This document shows positions 22,899 to 31,122 of a DNA stretch of 43,985 nucleotides, piece by piece (position 1 is the first letter of the stretch; every line of letters starts with the position of its first letter). The position numbers were made by a program, and so were the translations under genes. Under the pieces are notes generated by a model, which saw nothing but the letters and a program-made list of their open reading frames with translations, was not told where the DNA came from and did no database searches. The stretch lies in NCBI GenBank assembly GCA_945901045.1, contig CAMDKK010000032.1:1-43985 (forward strand). The letters run 5' to 3'. The DNA comes from Limnohabitans sp. Rim8 (GTDB lineage: Bacteria; Pseudomonadota; Gammaproteobacteria; Burkholderiales; Burkholderiaceae_C).

Positions 22899-24803
22899 TT
22901 AAGCGGCAGCCAAACGGCTCTCCAGCAAGGCCTTGTTGTCCAGTAAGGCCTTGGGCATGTGGTAGGCCAGCTGCTCAAAATGGGTGTTGTGCAATTTCAG
23001 CTCTTCAACCCAAGCCGCCTTGTCTATGCTGGTCACCGTCTTGAATTGGTCGGCACTGAAACTGATGCCATTCCAGGTAATTTCTGCGTATTTAGGCGCA
23101 ACGCCGAACAAGGTTTCTTCGCCTTCGGCCTTGCCTTCCAGACGGTCGATCATCCACTTGAGCACGCGCATGTTGTCGCCGTAGCCGGGCCAGACGAATT
23201 TGCCGTCGGCGCCTTTGCGGAACCAGTTCACACAGAACATGCCCGGCATCTTGTGGCCTGCCGCTTGGGCCTGCACTTCTACTTTTTTGCCAATGTCCAA
23301 CCAGTGCTGGAAATAGTCACTCATGTTGTAGCCGCAAAACGGCAGCATGGCGAACGGGTCGCGGCGCACCACGCCTTGGGTGCCCGCGGCGGCGGCGGTG
23401 GTTTCGGAGCCCATGGTCGCGGCCATGTAAACGCCCTCTGTCCAGCTGCGTGCTTGGGTAACCAAAGGCACCGTGGTGGAGCGGCGGCCGCCGAACATGA
23501 AGGCATCAATGGCCACACCGGCCGGGTCGTCCCAAGCGGGGTCCAGGGCAGGGTTGTTGGTTGCCGACACGGTAAAGCGGGCGTTGGGGTGAGCCGCTTT
23601 GGCGCCTGTTTCTTTGGCAATCTGGGGGGTCCAGTCCTTGCCTTGCCAGTCGATCAAATGCTCGGGCAATTTGCCGCTGTCTTTTTCCATGCCTTCCCAC
23701 CAAATGTCACCATCGTCAGTGAGGGCCACATTGGTGTAGATCACATTCTTGTCCAGACTGGCCATGCAGTTCGGGTTGGTGTGGAAGTTGGTGCCCGGGG
23801 CCACGCCAAAGTAACCGGCTTCAGGGTTGATGGCGTACATTTTGCCGTCAGCGTTGGGCTTGATCCAGGCGATGTCGTCTCCGATGGTGGTGACTTTCCA
23901 GCCCTCAAAGCCTTGGGGCGGCACCAGCATCGAGAAGTTGGTTTTGCCGCAGGCGCTGGGAAAAGCGGCGGCCACATGGTACTTTTGGCCTTGTGGGTTG
24001 GTTACGCCCAAAATCAACATGTGCTCGGCCAACCAGCCCGGGTTACCGGAGGGCCCCTCAGAGGCCGCTTTGCCCATCTTGGAGGCGATGCGCAATGCAA
24101 AGCATTTCTTACCTAGCAGTGCGTTGCCGCCGTAGCCAGAGCCGTAGGACCAGATCTCGTGTGTCTCGGGGTAATGCACGATGTATTTGGTGCTGGGGTT
24201 GCAAGGCCAAGCGCTGTCTTGTTGGCCTGCGTTCAAAGGTGCGCCCACGGTGTGCATGCAAGGCACAAACTCACCTTCAGCGCCGAGCACGTCATACACA
24301 GCTTGGCCCATGCGGGTCATCAATTTTTGGTTGACGGCCACGTAAGCGCTGTCGGTCAACTCGATCCCAATGTGGCTGATGTGCGAGCCCAACGGGCCCA
24401 TCGAAAACGGCACCACATACATCGTGCGGCCTGCCATGCACCCGTCAAACAAAGGCTGCAGGGTCGCGCGCATTTCTGCGGGCGCCATCCAGTTGTTGGT
24501 CGGACCGGCGTCTTCTTTTTGGGCGGAACAAATGAAGGTGCGGTCCTCCACGCGGGCCACGTCAGACGGATCTGAGCACGCCAAGAAGCTGCCGGGGCGC
24601 TTGCTTGGGTTGAGTTTTTTGAAAGTCCCTGCCGCCACCAATTCAGCGCACAAGCGGTCGTATTCTTCTTGCGATCCATCGCACCAGTAGACGCTTGTGG
24701 GCTTGCACAGGGCGGCCATTTCGGCGACCCAAGCGACCAGTTTGGCGTTTTTCACATACGTGGGCGTATTCAGGTTCAAGCCCTGCATCACGGGTGAGTT
24801 CAT
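22899..24803 (-). CDS. pckG: Phosphoenolpyruvate carboxykinase (GTP)
   Basis: 634 residues, slightly above the usual 590-620. It converts oxaloacetate and GTP to PEP, CO2 and GDP in the cytosol: the first step of gluconeogenesis from organic acids and acetyl-CoA. Seen: substrate-loop region ending in ARVEDRTF, metal and PEP-binding blocks [16 protein letters not shown] (~135-150) and [14 protein letters not shown] (~221-234), and the kinase-1 P-loop FPSACGKTN at 281-289, the hallmark of the GTP class. It begins at an ATG at 24803 with GGAG eight bases before. A long hairpin and a 21-base inverted repeat lie upstream. Its role suits an organism living on organic acids and fatty acids. Confidence 0.97.
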   Translation of the reverse strand: MNSPVMQGLNLNTPTYVKNAKLVAWVAEMAALCKPTSVYWCDGSQEEYDRLCAELVAAGTFKKLNPSKRPGSFLACSDPSDVARVEDRTFICSAQKEDAGPTNNWMAPAEMRATLQPLFDGCMAGRTMYVVPFSMGPLGSHISHIGIELTDSAYVAVNQKLMTRMGQAVYDVLGAEGEFVPCMHTVGAPLNAGQQDSAWPCNPSTKYIVHYPETHEIWSYGSGYGGNALLGKKCFALRIASKMGKAASEGPSGNPGWLAEHMLILGVTNPQGQKYHVAAAFPSACGKTNFSMLVPPQGFEGWKVTTIGDDIAWIKPNADGKMYAINPEAGYFGVAPGTNFHTNPNCMASLDKNVIYTNVALTDDGDIWWEGMEKDSGKLPEHLIDWQGKDWTPQIAKETGAKAAHPNARFTVSATNNPALDPAWDDPAGVAIDAFMFGGRRSTTVPLVTQARSWTEGVYMAATMGSETTAAAAGTQGVVRRDPFAMLPFCGYNMSDYFQHWLDIGKKVEVQAQAAGHKMPGMFCVNWFRKGADGKFVWPGYGDNMRVLKWMIDRLEGKAEGEETLFGVAPKYAEITWNGISFSADQFKTVTSIDKAAWVEELKLHNTHFEQLAYHMPKALLDNKALLESRLAAA

Positions 24804-24830
24804 GGGGAAAGCTCCAAAGTTTAAAAATCA

Positions 24831-24872
24831 TTTTTTGAAAACAGACGGGCAAACCCGTCTGTTTTCAGAAAA
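24831..24872 (-). promoter_or_regulatory. Long hairpin in the pckG leader (attenuator candidate)
   Basis: Perfect 13-bp arms GAAAACAGACGGG (24837-24849) and CCCGTCTGTTTTC (24854-24866), loop CAAA, extended outward by five further A/T pairs with one mismatch. It lies 28 bases before the pckG ATG, inside the expected leader. It may be a terminator, attenuator or stability element. No separate T-run follows on the minus strand, although U-rich arms are in the stem. Confidence 0.6.
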
Positions 24873-24893
24873 CGACCTCATTCCGTCACAATG

Positions 24894-24914
24894 GGCACAT
24901 ACTTTTCATGTGCC
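24894..24914. promoter_or_regulatory. 21-base inverted repeat between pckG and modA (operator candidate)
   Basis: GGCACAT (24894-24900), seven bases, ATGTGCC (24908-24914), perfect. It overlaps a possible pckG promoter on the minus strand (TTATCA, 17 bases, TATGTG). The arrangement suits a repressor or activator of pckG. The binding protein is unknown. Confidence 0.5.
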
Positions 24915-24980
24915 AACTTGATAACCGGACCTGAATTTTAGGGATTCAAGCCAATCAGTGCCTTCGAAACAGGGAAATAA

Positions 24981-24999
24981 TTATGCAAAACTTGCATAA
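24981..24999 (+). promoter_or_regulatory. 19-base inverted repeat over the modA start codon
   Basis: TTATGCAA (24981-24988), three bases, TTGCATAA (24992-24999), a perfect repeat whose left arm holds the modA ATG. As RNA it would fold into an 8-bp hairpin hiding the start codon; as DNA it may be an operator. It is not the TATATA-type ModE site. Confidence 0.55.
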
Positions 25000-25789
25000 G
25001 GTTATGCGTGCCGTGCAGGCGGGGATTGTGGCTTTGCTGTGCGGCCTGCCTTTGGTCGGTGGGTCGCAGTCCGGCAGCACAGGGGCCCCGGTACCTCAGC
25101 TTCATGTGGCGGCGGCCAGTAACTTGAAGTTCGTCATGGATGATTTGCTCGCCCTGTATAAAAAGCAAACAGGGCGGGAATTGCAGCTCACCCTGGGTGC
25201 CTCGGGACAGCTTGCACAACAAATCAGGCAGGGTCTGCCTGTGGCGCTTTTCCTCTCAGCTGACGAGGACCGGGTCAAAGAGCTCTTCAGCGCGGGTCTC
25301 ACTCAAGATGCGGGACAGGTTTATGGCATCGGGCGCTTGGCCCTGGTGGTCCCAAAAGACAGTCGATTGCCTTTAGATGCGGGCTTGAAGCCCTTGGTCT
25401 TGGCGCTGAAAAGCCAAGACAAGCTCGCCATTGCCAACCCCGACTTGGCGCCGTATGGATGGGCTGCGCAAGAAGCGCTCACGCACGAGGGGGTGTGGCA
25501 GCAGGCCAAGTCACAGTTGGTGAAAGGCGAGAACATTGCCCAAACCATGCAGTTTGTGGTCACAGGTTCTGCCCAGGCGGGGATCACCGCGCTGTCCCTG
25601 GTGATGACCCCTGAAGTGATTCAGCGCATCCGATACAAGGTCATTCCCAAAACGATGCATGCCCCGATCCGACAAAAACTGGTGGTGTTGAAAAGGGCGG
25701 GGCCAGAGGCAAGCGACTTCCGCGATTTCTTGCTGTCGAGACCCGCGCAAGAGGTGTTCAGACGCCATGGGTACGATACGGCACCATGA
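24983..25789 (+). CDS. modA: Molybdate ABC transporter periplasmic binding protein
   Basis: 268 residues. The signal peptide (AVQAGIVALLCGLPLVGG) is followed by a mature start LHVAAASNLKFVMDDLLALY, the AxSNL block of ModA. Oxyanion-contact regions are visible in GASGQLAQQIRQGLP (~72-87) and the later FVVTGSAQAGITALS. It captures molybdate, and perhaps tungstate, in the periplasm for ModBC. The start at 24983 has AGGGA upstream; Met8 is another in-frame ATG but has no room for a ribosome site. The gene overlaps modB in an ATGATG junction. An inverted repeat covers the start codon. No modE gene or ModE-type box was recognised in the window. Confidence 0.93.
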   Translation: MQNLHKVMRAVQAGIVALLCGLPLVGGSQSGSTGAPVPQLHVAAASNLKFVMDDLLALYKKQTGRELQLTLGASGQLAQQIRQGLPVALFLSADEDRVKELFSAGLTQDAGQVYGIGRLALVVPKDSRLPLDAGLKPLVLALKSQDKLAIANPDLAPYGWAAQEALTHEGVWQQAKSQLVKGENIAQTMQFVVTGSAQAGITALSLVMTPEVIQRIRYKVIPKTMHAPIRQKLVVLKRAGPEASDFRDFLLSRPAQEVFRRHGYDTAP

Positions 25790-26466
25790 TGGATTGGCAA
25801 GCTGTTCAAGTTTCCGCAACTTTGGCCTTTTTAACGGCCGGCCTGTTGCTGCCTGTTGGGGTTTGGTTGGCCCGTTGGCTGGCCACCACGCAGTGGGCGG
25901 GTCGACCTGTGGTGGAGGCCTTGCTGCTGTTACCCCTGTTGTTGCCGCCGACAGTCATCGGCTTTTATTTCTTGTTGCTTTTCGGGCAAGGCAGCGCCTT
26001 GGGGGCCTGGTTGGCGCAGCATGACGTGCGCTTGGTGTTCAGTATGCAGGGCTTGTTGTTGGCCAGTTGGCTGGTGAATTTGCCGTTCATGGTGCAACCG
26101 ATTCAACGCGCATTTTCTGCCGTCCCCAATGCATTGCGTGAAGCGGCTTGGGTCTCGGGACTGGGCCCCTGGCAAACTTTTTGGCGTATCGAGTTGCCAC
26201 TTGCATGGCCCGGGCTGGTGGCGGGCGTGGCCTTGACGATGGCGCACACCTTGGGCGAGTTTGGCGTGGTGCTGATGGTGGGGGGCAATATCCCGAGCGA
26301 AACGCGCACCTTGTCGGTGGCGATATACGACCGTGTTCAAGTCTTCGATTTGCAAGCCGCGCATGTCATGGCCTTGGCCTTGGTTGTTGTCTCTGTGCTG
26401 GCGCTCACCTTGGTGTTGGCCTTTGACCGACAAAGTCAGCGCAATCGCATGGAGACTGGCGCATGA
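25786..26466 (+). CDS. modB: Molybdate ABC transporter permease
   Basis: 226 residues with five or so membrane helices, such as VSATLAFLTAGLLLPVGVWL and VEALLLLPLLLPPTVIGFYF. The EAA loop that contacts ModC is EAAWVSGLGPWQTFWRIELP at about 114-133. The protein makes the inner-membrane channel for molybdate. The start could be either of two tandem ATGs (25786 or 25789); both overlap the end of modA. It overlaps modC by four bases, so modABC is one coupled operon. Confidence 0.94.
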   Translation: MMDWQAVQVSATLAFLTAGLLLPVGVWLARWLATTQWAGRPVVEALLLLPLLLPPTVIGFYFLLLFGQGSALGAWLAQHDVRLVFSMQGLLLASWLVNLPFMVQPIQRAFSAVPNALREAAWVSGLGPWQTFWRIELPLAWPGLVAGVALTMAHTLGEFGVVLMVGGNIPSETRTLSVAIYDRVQVFDLQAAHVMALALVVVSVLALTLVLAFDRQSQRNRMETGA

Positions 26467-27605
26467 TGGGCTTGCGTGTTGCATTGCGCAGTACCTCACG
26501 CATTCGGCTCGATGCAGAGTTTGACTGCGCGGCCGGTGAACTGGTGGCACTTGTAGGCCCCTCTGGGAGCGGTAAAACCAGCATCTTGCGGGCCATTGCC
26601 GGACTGTGGCGCTTGCCGGGCCTGAGCGGGCATATCCGTGTACAGGGCCAGGATTGGTTTGACAGCTCGCAAGACATTAACTTGTCGCCCCAAGCACGTC
26701 GTGCTGGCTTGGTGTTTCAACACTACGCCTTGTTTCCGCACATGAGCGCCACGGCCAATGTGGCACTGGCTGCAGACAAGCACTGGACAGCGCAAGACAT
26801 CGCCGCCTTGTTGGACCGCATGGGCTTGACGGGATTGGGTGAGCGAACGCCAGCGCAGTTGTCCGGGGGGCAGCAGCAGCGGGTGGCGCTGGCGCGGGCC
26901 TTGGTGCGCGTCATGTCGGGCGCTTCTGTGCAAGCAGATGTTGGGGGCGTCTTGCTGCTGGACGAGCCGTTTTCAGCGGTTGATGCACCGACCCGTTTGG
27001 CTTTGTACAGAGAGTTGGCCGCGCTGCGTCAGCAAGTTGCTGCGCCCATGGTGCTGGTCACCCACGATCTGGCCGAAGCCCGCCGTTTGGCAGACAGGGT
27101 GGTGATTCTGGATGCCGGAGAAAGCTTGCAAACAGGCGTGCCTTCGCATGTGTTTGCCAGCCCACGCAATGCCCGGGTTGCGCAATTGGTTGGTATACAA
27201 AATCATTTCCAGGGTCGTTTTGATCGACACGAGCCCGGTTGGGCGCGACTGACGTGGCGTGGCCAATCAGGCACTGAGGTCCACTTCAAAGTGATCGACA
27301 AAAACCGCATCGCAGACGGCACGGCTGTCACCTGGGTCTTGAATGGGGAATTTGTGGAAGTGAAATCTGCAAATATAGCGACTACAAGTTCTGGCACAAA
27401 TGAGAATGTGCTTCACTGCCAAATTCAGGAAATCTTGTCATTGGGTGAAACCAGCTTGTGCACCATGGCGCCTGAGGGCTTGGCGGGTGAGCGAATCACT
27501 TTGCAGTTGCCCGGCCAAATGGTGCGCACAGGTCAATGGCAGGCCGGAACCCCTGTGCAATTGTCAATTGCCCCTCAGGCTTTGCACATCATGCCGGTCA
27601 AATGA
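26463..27605 (+). CDS. modC: Molybdate ABC transporter ATPase with C-terminal TOBE domain
   Basis: 380 residues. Walker A GPSGSGKT is at 32-39, the signature LSGGQQQR near 137, and Walker B LLLDEPFSAVD with H-loop LVTHDLAEARR. Between signature helix and Walker B there is a short insertion (VMSGASVQADVGG) that is not usual in ModC. The last ~120 residues form a TOBE-type domain expected to bind molybdate and regulate transport. It is the last gene of modABC and is followed by a clear terminator. Molybdenum import would feed molybdoenzymes such as xanthine-dehydrogenase-type hydroxylases or nitrate reductase, none of which lie in this window. Confidence 0.94.
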   Translation: MMGLRVALRSTSRIRLDAEFDCAAGELVALVGPSGSGKTSILRAIAGLWRLPGLSGHIRVQGQDWFDSSQDINLSPQARRAGLVFQHYALFPHMSATANVALAADKHWTAQDIAALLDRMGLTGLGERTPAQLSGGQQQRVALARALVRVMSGASVQADVGGVLLLDEPFSAVDAPTRLALYRELAALRQQVAAPMVLVTHDLAEARRLADRVVILDAGESLQTGVPSHVFASPRNARVAQLVGIQNHFQGRFDRHEPGWARLTWRGQSGTEVHFKVIDKNRIADGTAVTWVLNGEFVEVKSANIATTSSGTNENVLHCQIQEILSLGETSLCTMAPEGLAGERITLQLPGQMVRTGQWQAGTPVQLSIAPQALHIMPVK

Positions 27606-27610
27606 AAAAA

Positions 27611-27629
27611 CCCGCCAAAGGCGGGCTTT
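27611..27629 (+). terminator. Rho-independent terminator of modABC
   Basis: Perfect stem CCCGCC/GGCGGG with an AAA loop (27611-27625), preceded by an A-run and followed by CTTTT. It lies 5 bases past the modC stop. Confidence 0.85.
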
Positions 27630-27665
27630 TGAACCGATGCAATCACCGGTGAATGCTGGTTGCGA

Positions 27666-27800
27666 TCAGGCCATGAACACGGCGATGAAAGCCAACAGAA
27701 AAATCAAAACCGCACCGGCTGCAGGAATAATGATGGGAATGTGTTTCACCACAGCTTCGACTGGATCGGTGGGCTCGTGGGAATCGTGGTGTGCGGTCAT
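27666..27800 (-). CDS. 44-residue single-span membrane protein
   Basis: An ATG at 27800 opens a 44-codon frame ending TGA at 27666. The peptide starts MTAHHDSHEPTDPVEAVVKH, a His/acid-rich soluble part, and then has one strong membrane helix (IPIIIPAAGAVLIFLLAFIA) and a short VFMA tail. I do not recall a named family. The helix after an acidic head is like the tiny subunits of respiratory complexes or membrane regulators. A perfect TATAAT lies 32 bases upstream on the same strand, supporting a real transcript. It converges on the modC terminator. A competing frame on the same strand (27643-27927) has no membrane or domain pattern and is rejected. Confidence 0.7.
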   Translation of the reverse strand: MTAHHDSHEPTDPVEAVVKHIPIIIPAAGAVLIFLLAFIAVFMA

Positions 27801-28192
27801 ACTTAAAACTCAAAACTTTATACAGATCATCATTATAGCCAAGACAGTCAGGGGCCAGGCTGACGCCCTCTTTGAGAAGCGTCATTGAAACGCCACTGTC
27901 ATTTCTAGGCCCTAAGCGGTCATCCAACTAAAAGGCAAACATTTTGAGGCGTTGACTTCACTCCAAAGAAAGCTGTCGCACAGCAAAAATGTGTCATTTC
28001 TCGTCAGCGGTCGTTTCAATTGAGCCCCTGATTTCCCTGAAATCTTTTAAAAACTGGTTCGACACGTGACCCTTATGGATTTTGGCGCTGCATTGGATAA
28101 CTTAACAAAAATTTACCTTCGAGGCTATTCAGAAAATAGCGGTTCACCCGATTACAAGATTAGAAAAATTCTATTGTTGAACAAGGTTGACT
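27801..28192. other. Gene-free stretch between the 44-residue protein gene and the EF-hand gene
   Basis: 392 bases with no credible gene. On the minus strand TATAAT at 27837-27832 serves the small membrane protein gene, although its -35 is poor. The right half is AT-rich, as expected of a promoter region for the plus-strand EF-hand gene, but no hexamer pair with 17-base spacing convinced me. A small GCTGT/ACAGC repeat near 27970 is the only other structure noted. Confidence 0.6.
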
Positions 28193-28735
28193 ATGTCCAT
28201 TTCAGGTGTCCGTTCAAGTTCGGGTGTCAATCAGACCCAGATGGGCCGAATGAATCAGACGGCCAAGACCCGCTCCGACAAGCTGGTCCAGGATCTCGAT
28301 GCCAATAAAGATGGCGGCTTAGACAAAAAAGAGTTTGTGTCAGGCATGGTTTCCAAAGGCATGAGCGCAGCTGTCGCGAGCAAAGCTTTTGACACCATTG
28401 ATGCCAAAAAGACAGGAAAAATAAACGGTGCCGATATCGAGTCCGCACTGAACAGCGGAAAAATTCCCCGTCCACCACCTCCTGGCGGTCCCGGTGGCCC
28501 ACCACCTCCAGGCGGACCAGGCCCCGCCAAAGGTGACAGCAAAGCAGGTGAAAGTAAAACCAGCGATACAAAAAATTATGAGACAGCCGATACCAACAAA
28601 GACGGTAAGGTCGACGCCGTAGAATCTCTGGTCTACGAACAAAAGCATCCTCAGGCAGCGGCAAAAAGCCAAGACATGGCATTGACAACGAGCGCATCAA
28701 CAAGCCTGGGCACTCACGTGGATACTGTTGTCTGA
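28193..28735 (+). CDS. EF-hand calcium-binding protein with proline/glycine-rich linker
   Basis: 180 residues from the ATG at 28193 (AAGG upstream). Two canonical EF-hand loops are visible: residues 36-47 (D-x-N-x-D-G-x-L-D-x-x-E) and 133-144 (D-x-N-x-D-G-x-V-D-x-x-E). A degenerate one spans 70-81, with Lys and Thr at ligand positions. Between loops two and three lies a linker of prolines and glycines (residues ~92-111, two PPPPGGPG-type repeats). No signal peptide or membrane helix is seen. Similar EF-hand proteins in proteobacteria are calcium sensors or buffers, or secreted proteins. The neighbours give no functional hint. The N-terminal Ser/Gly/Gln-rich tail may be disordered. Confidence 0.85.
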   Translation: MSISGVRSSSGVNQTQMGRMNQTAKTRSDKLVQDLDANKDGGLDKKEFVSGMVSKGMSAAVASKAFDTIDAKKTGKINGADIESALNSGKIPRPPPPGGPGGPPPPGGPGPAKGDSKAGESKTSDTKNYETADTNKDGKVDAVESLVYEQKHPQAAAKSQDMALTTSASTSLGTHVDTVV

Positions 28736-28994
28736 TTTCAGTTTTAGACCCGGGTTTGTTTGGGCTTTAGCCTACCAATTGGCCGGGTTCTTCGCAAGCA
28801 CAGGCTGCAAGCCATGACTGCTAAGGGTAAAGCATTACCATCAGATTAAAGAAATCCTAAGCCCTCGGCGAATGTCTGCCTACCAAAAACAGCGGTTTCT
28901 TGAATGGCCCAATAGAAAGGCAACGACCGGGGTTCAGGTCACCCCGAAAAAAGGCATCTTTTCGATACGGCATCTTCAGTGACCCGTCGTCCTA

Positions 28995-31121
28995 TCAGCG
29001 CAAGCTTGCCACACCGTCTGCAGCCCTCACCCCTTGGCCTTCAGGCAGAACAAACAAGGGGTTTATTTCCGCTTCGACCAAACGATCTCCCAGCTGCGCA
29101 GCCATGTTCGAGAATGCCACGATCGCGTCAACCAAGGCGTTCACATCAGCGAGTGGGCTGCCTCGGTAGCCGTTGAGCAAGGGCCAGCATTTCAGGCTTT
29201 GCGCCATTGAAAGCGCTTCTCTTGGGCTCAAACCGCCTTCGGGTGGTAACAAGCGCAGGGTTGTGTCTTGGAACAATTCAGCGGTCACGCCGCCTTGGCC
29301 GAGCAAAATCGCGATGCCCAAGGGGTCGCGGTGCATGCCCAAAATCCACTCGGTGCCACCGGTCACCATCTCCTGCACCAAAAAGCGCGCGGGCCGTTCG
29401 CCGGTAGCGCACGCCACATCATGGGCCATGCGCTCTAGGCGCGGGCCGATCTCTTCGGCATGCACGCCTACCGCCACGCCGCCCACGTCGCTTTTGTGTG
29501 TCACGGTGTTCGACAGCAACTTCAGCACCACCAAGCCGCCCAGGCTGCGCGCGGCTTGTTCGGCTTCCGCGGGGGTGATGACCTCCAGCTCGCGGGTGCA
29601 AGGCACACCAAAGCGGCTGAACAATTGCTTGGCTTGCGCCTCATTGAGCGAACCTGTGGGCAAGTCGCTGGCGTCTACCGGCGCGGCTTGTATCGCCGAA
29701 GTGCAGGCTGTTCCAGCATCACCTGCATGACCGGCCTGCCACTGCTGCACATGCAACATGCCGGCGAAGGCGGCGGCGCAGCTTTCTGCCGACATGAAGG
29801 CGGGCACGCCACTTTGGGTCAAGATGGCTGTGGCCTGTGGCGCATGGGGGCTGATGTAGGCCAGCACCGGCTTGTCAGACAGGGGCAGGCAATCCTGAAT
29901 GGCGCCGGCCATCAACTCCGGCTGCGCTACACCCGAAGAGCCGACAATGATCGTCAACGCGTCATAGCTGGGGCTGGCCAGCAAGACCTTGAGGATGCCG
30001 TGCAGCAGCGTGGGTTGCAGGCCCGCCAGCGTGACGTCAATCGGGTTGCGGTCCAGCGCCGCGTGGTCGCCGGTTTGTAACGCACGCAAAGCGGCTGCGG
30101 TGGCGGCATCGGGGGCCGGGGTGTCGAAACCCAACATGCCCAGACTGTCCGAAACCAAGGTACCCGCACCGCCGGTGGAGGTCAAGATGGCGATGCGCTT
30201 GCCATGCAAGGCCCGACCTGTGGCCAGGGCCGCTGAGATGTCCAGCAAGTCACTGAAGGTCTGGGCGCGGATCACGCCGGTCTGGCGAAACAGTGCGTCG
30301 TACATCCGGTCGGTGCCGGCCAAGGCCCCGGTGTGCGAGACCGCGGCTTTGGCGCCGGCTTCGGAGCGGCCGATTTTGAAGGCCACGATCGGCTTGCCTG
30401 CGCGTGAAGCACGCAAGGCTGCTTCGCGGAATTTGTTGGGATGTCGAATCGACTCGATGTACAAAGCAATTACGCGGGTGGCGTCGTCATCCACCAACGC
30501 GTTGATGAAGTCGGAGAGCTCCAAGTCCACCTCGTTGCTGGTGGAAATCAGTTTGGACAAACCCACCCCGCGGGCTGCAGCGCGTGACAGCAAGGAGCCT
30601 AAGATGCCGCCACTTTGCGAGACCACGCCAATCGGGCCGACCGGAAAATGGTCCATCTCTAAGGCCCCCGAGGGCGACAGCACAATCCCATCGGTCAGGT
30701 TGACCAAGCCAATGGTGTTGGGCCCCAGGATGCGCATCGCGCCTGCCGCCTCCAGCAACTGCGCTTGCCTTTGGGCGCCGATGTCACCGGTCTCGCCATA
30801 ACCACTGGCCAGCACAATCGCACACGGCGTGCCTAGCGCGGCCAGGGCACGCACCGCTACATGGGCGTGTTCTGCGCCCAGCAAGACAATCGCCACATCG
30901 GGCACTTCGGGCAAGGCGGCAATGTCCGGGTAACAAGGCCAATCGCCGATGTGATCCAGCTTGGGGTTGACAGGGAAAATTTTGCCGGTATAGCCATGTT
31001 TGAGCAGGTAGGCTGCGGGTCGACCGGATGTTTTTTGCGGGTCACCGGAAGCACCAATGATGGCCACACTGCGAGGCTTCAAAAGGCGGGAGATGGCCTC
31101 GCTGCGCATGTCGGTGTTCAC
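28995..31121 (-). CDS. NDP-forming acyl-CoA synthetase (acetate-CoA ligase, ADP-forming family)
   Basis: 708 residues, a fused single-chain form. An N-terminal CoA-binding domain (PRSVAIIGASGDPQK, ~16-30) comes first, then a succinyl-CoA-ligase-like domain with VVSQSGGILGSLLSR (~167-181) and the phosphorylated histidine in VSHTGALAGTDRMYD (His263). The C-terminal ATP-grasp part (from ~490) includes VVLKLLSNTVTHKSDVGGV. The enzyme makes an acyl-CoA from acid, CoA and ATP through an acyl-phosphate, giving ADP rather than AMP. The start is a GTG at 31121, with AAGGA well placed before it and one base after the crotonase stop; an ATG at 31109 is possible but has no ribosome site. It probably activates the acid imported by the neighbouring Bug receptor. 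Confidence 0.9.
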   Translation of the reverse strand: MNTDMRSEAISRLLKPRSVAIIGASGDPQKTSGRPAAYLLKHGYTGKIFPVNPKLDHIGDWPCYPDIAALPEVPDVAIVLLGAEHAHVAVRALAALGTPCAIVLASGYGETGDIGAQRQAQLLEAAGAMRILGPNTIGLVNLTDGIVLSPSGALEMDHFPVGPIGVVSQSGGILGSLLSRAAARGVGLSKLISTSNEVDLELSDFINALVDDDATRVIALYIESIRHPNKFREAALRASRAGKPIVAFKIGRSEAGAKAAVSHTGALAGTDRMYDALFRQTGVIRAQTFSDLLDISAALATGRALHGKRIAILTSTGGAGTLVSDSLGMLGFDTPAPDAATAAALRALQTGDHAALDRNPIDVTLAGLQPTLLHGILKVLLASPSYDALTIIVGSSGVAQPELMAGAIQDCLPLSDKPVLAYISPHAPQATAILTQSGVPAFMSAESCAAAFAGMLHVQQWQAGHAGDAGTACTSAIQAAPVDASDLPTGSLNEAQAKQLFSRFGVPCTRELEVITPAEAEQAARSLGGLVVLKLLSNTVTHKSDVGGVAVGVHAEEIGPRLERMAHDVACATGERPARFLVQEMVTGGTEWILGMHRDPLGIAILLGQGGVTAELFQDTTLRLLPPEGGLSPREALSMAQSLKCWPLLNGYRGSPLADVNALVDAIVAFSNMAAQLGDRLVEAEINPLFVLPEGQGVRAADGVASLR

Positions 31122-31122
31122 T

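Noticed and set aside
22959-24116. 385-codon plus-strand frame opposite pckG
   Set aside because: Antisense shadow of a fully conserved PEP carboxykinase; composition (His/Gly/Val-rich) is typical of a reverse frame.
27643-27927. 94-codon minus-strand frame over the 44-residue protein gene
   Set aside because: Its translation has no membrane or domain pattern, whereas the overlapping 44-codon frame has a clean transmembrane helix and a placed -10 element.
28066-28308. 80-codon plus-strand frame before the EF-hand gene
   Set aside because: Overlaps the true EF-hand start in another frame, with no ribosome site or domain.
28928-28946. CGGGGT/ACCCCG hairpin downstream of the acyl-CoA synthetase gene
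   Set aside because: Only six base pairs, and the nearby run of A/T lies on the wrong side for a terminator of the minus-strand gene.
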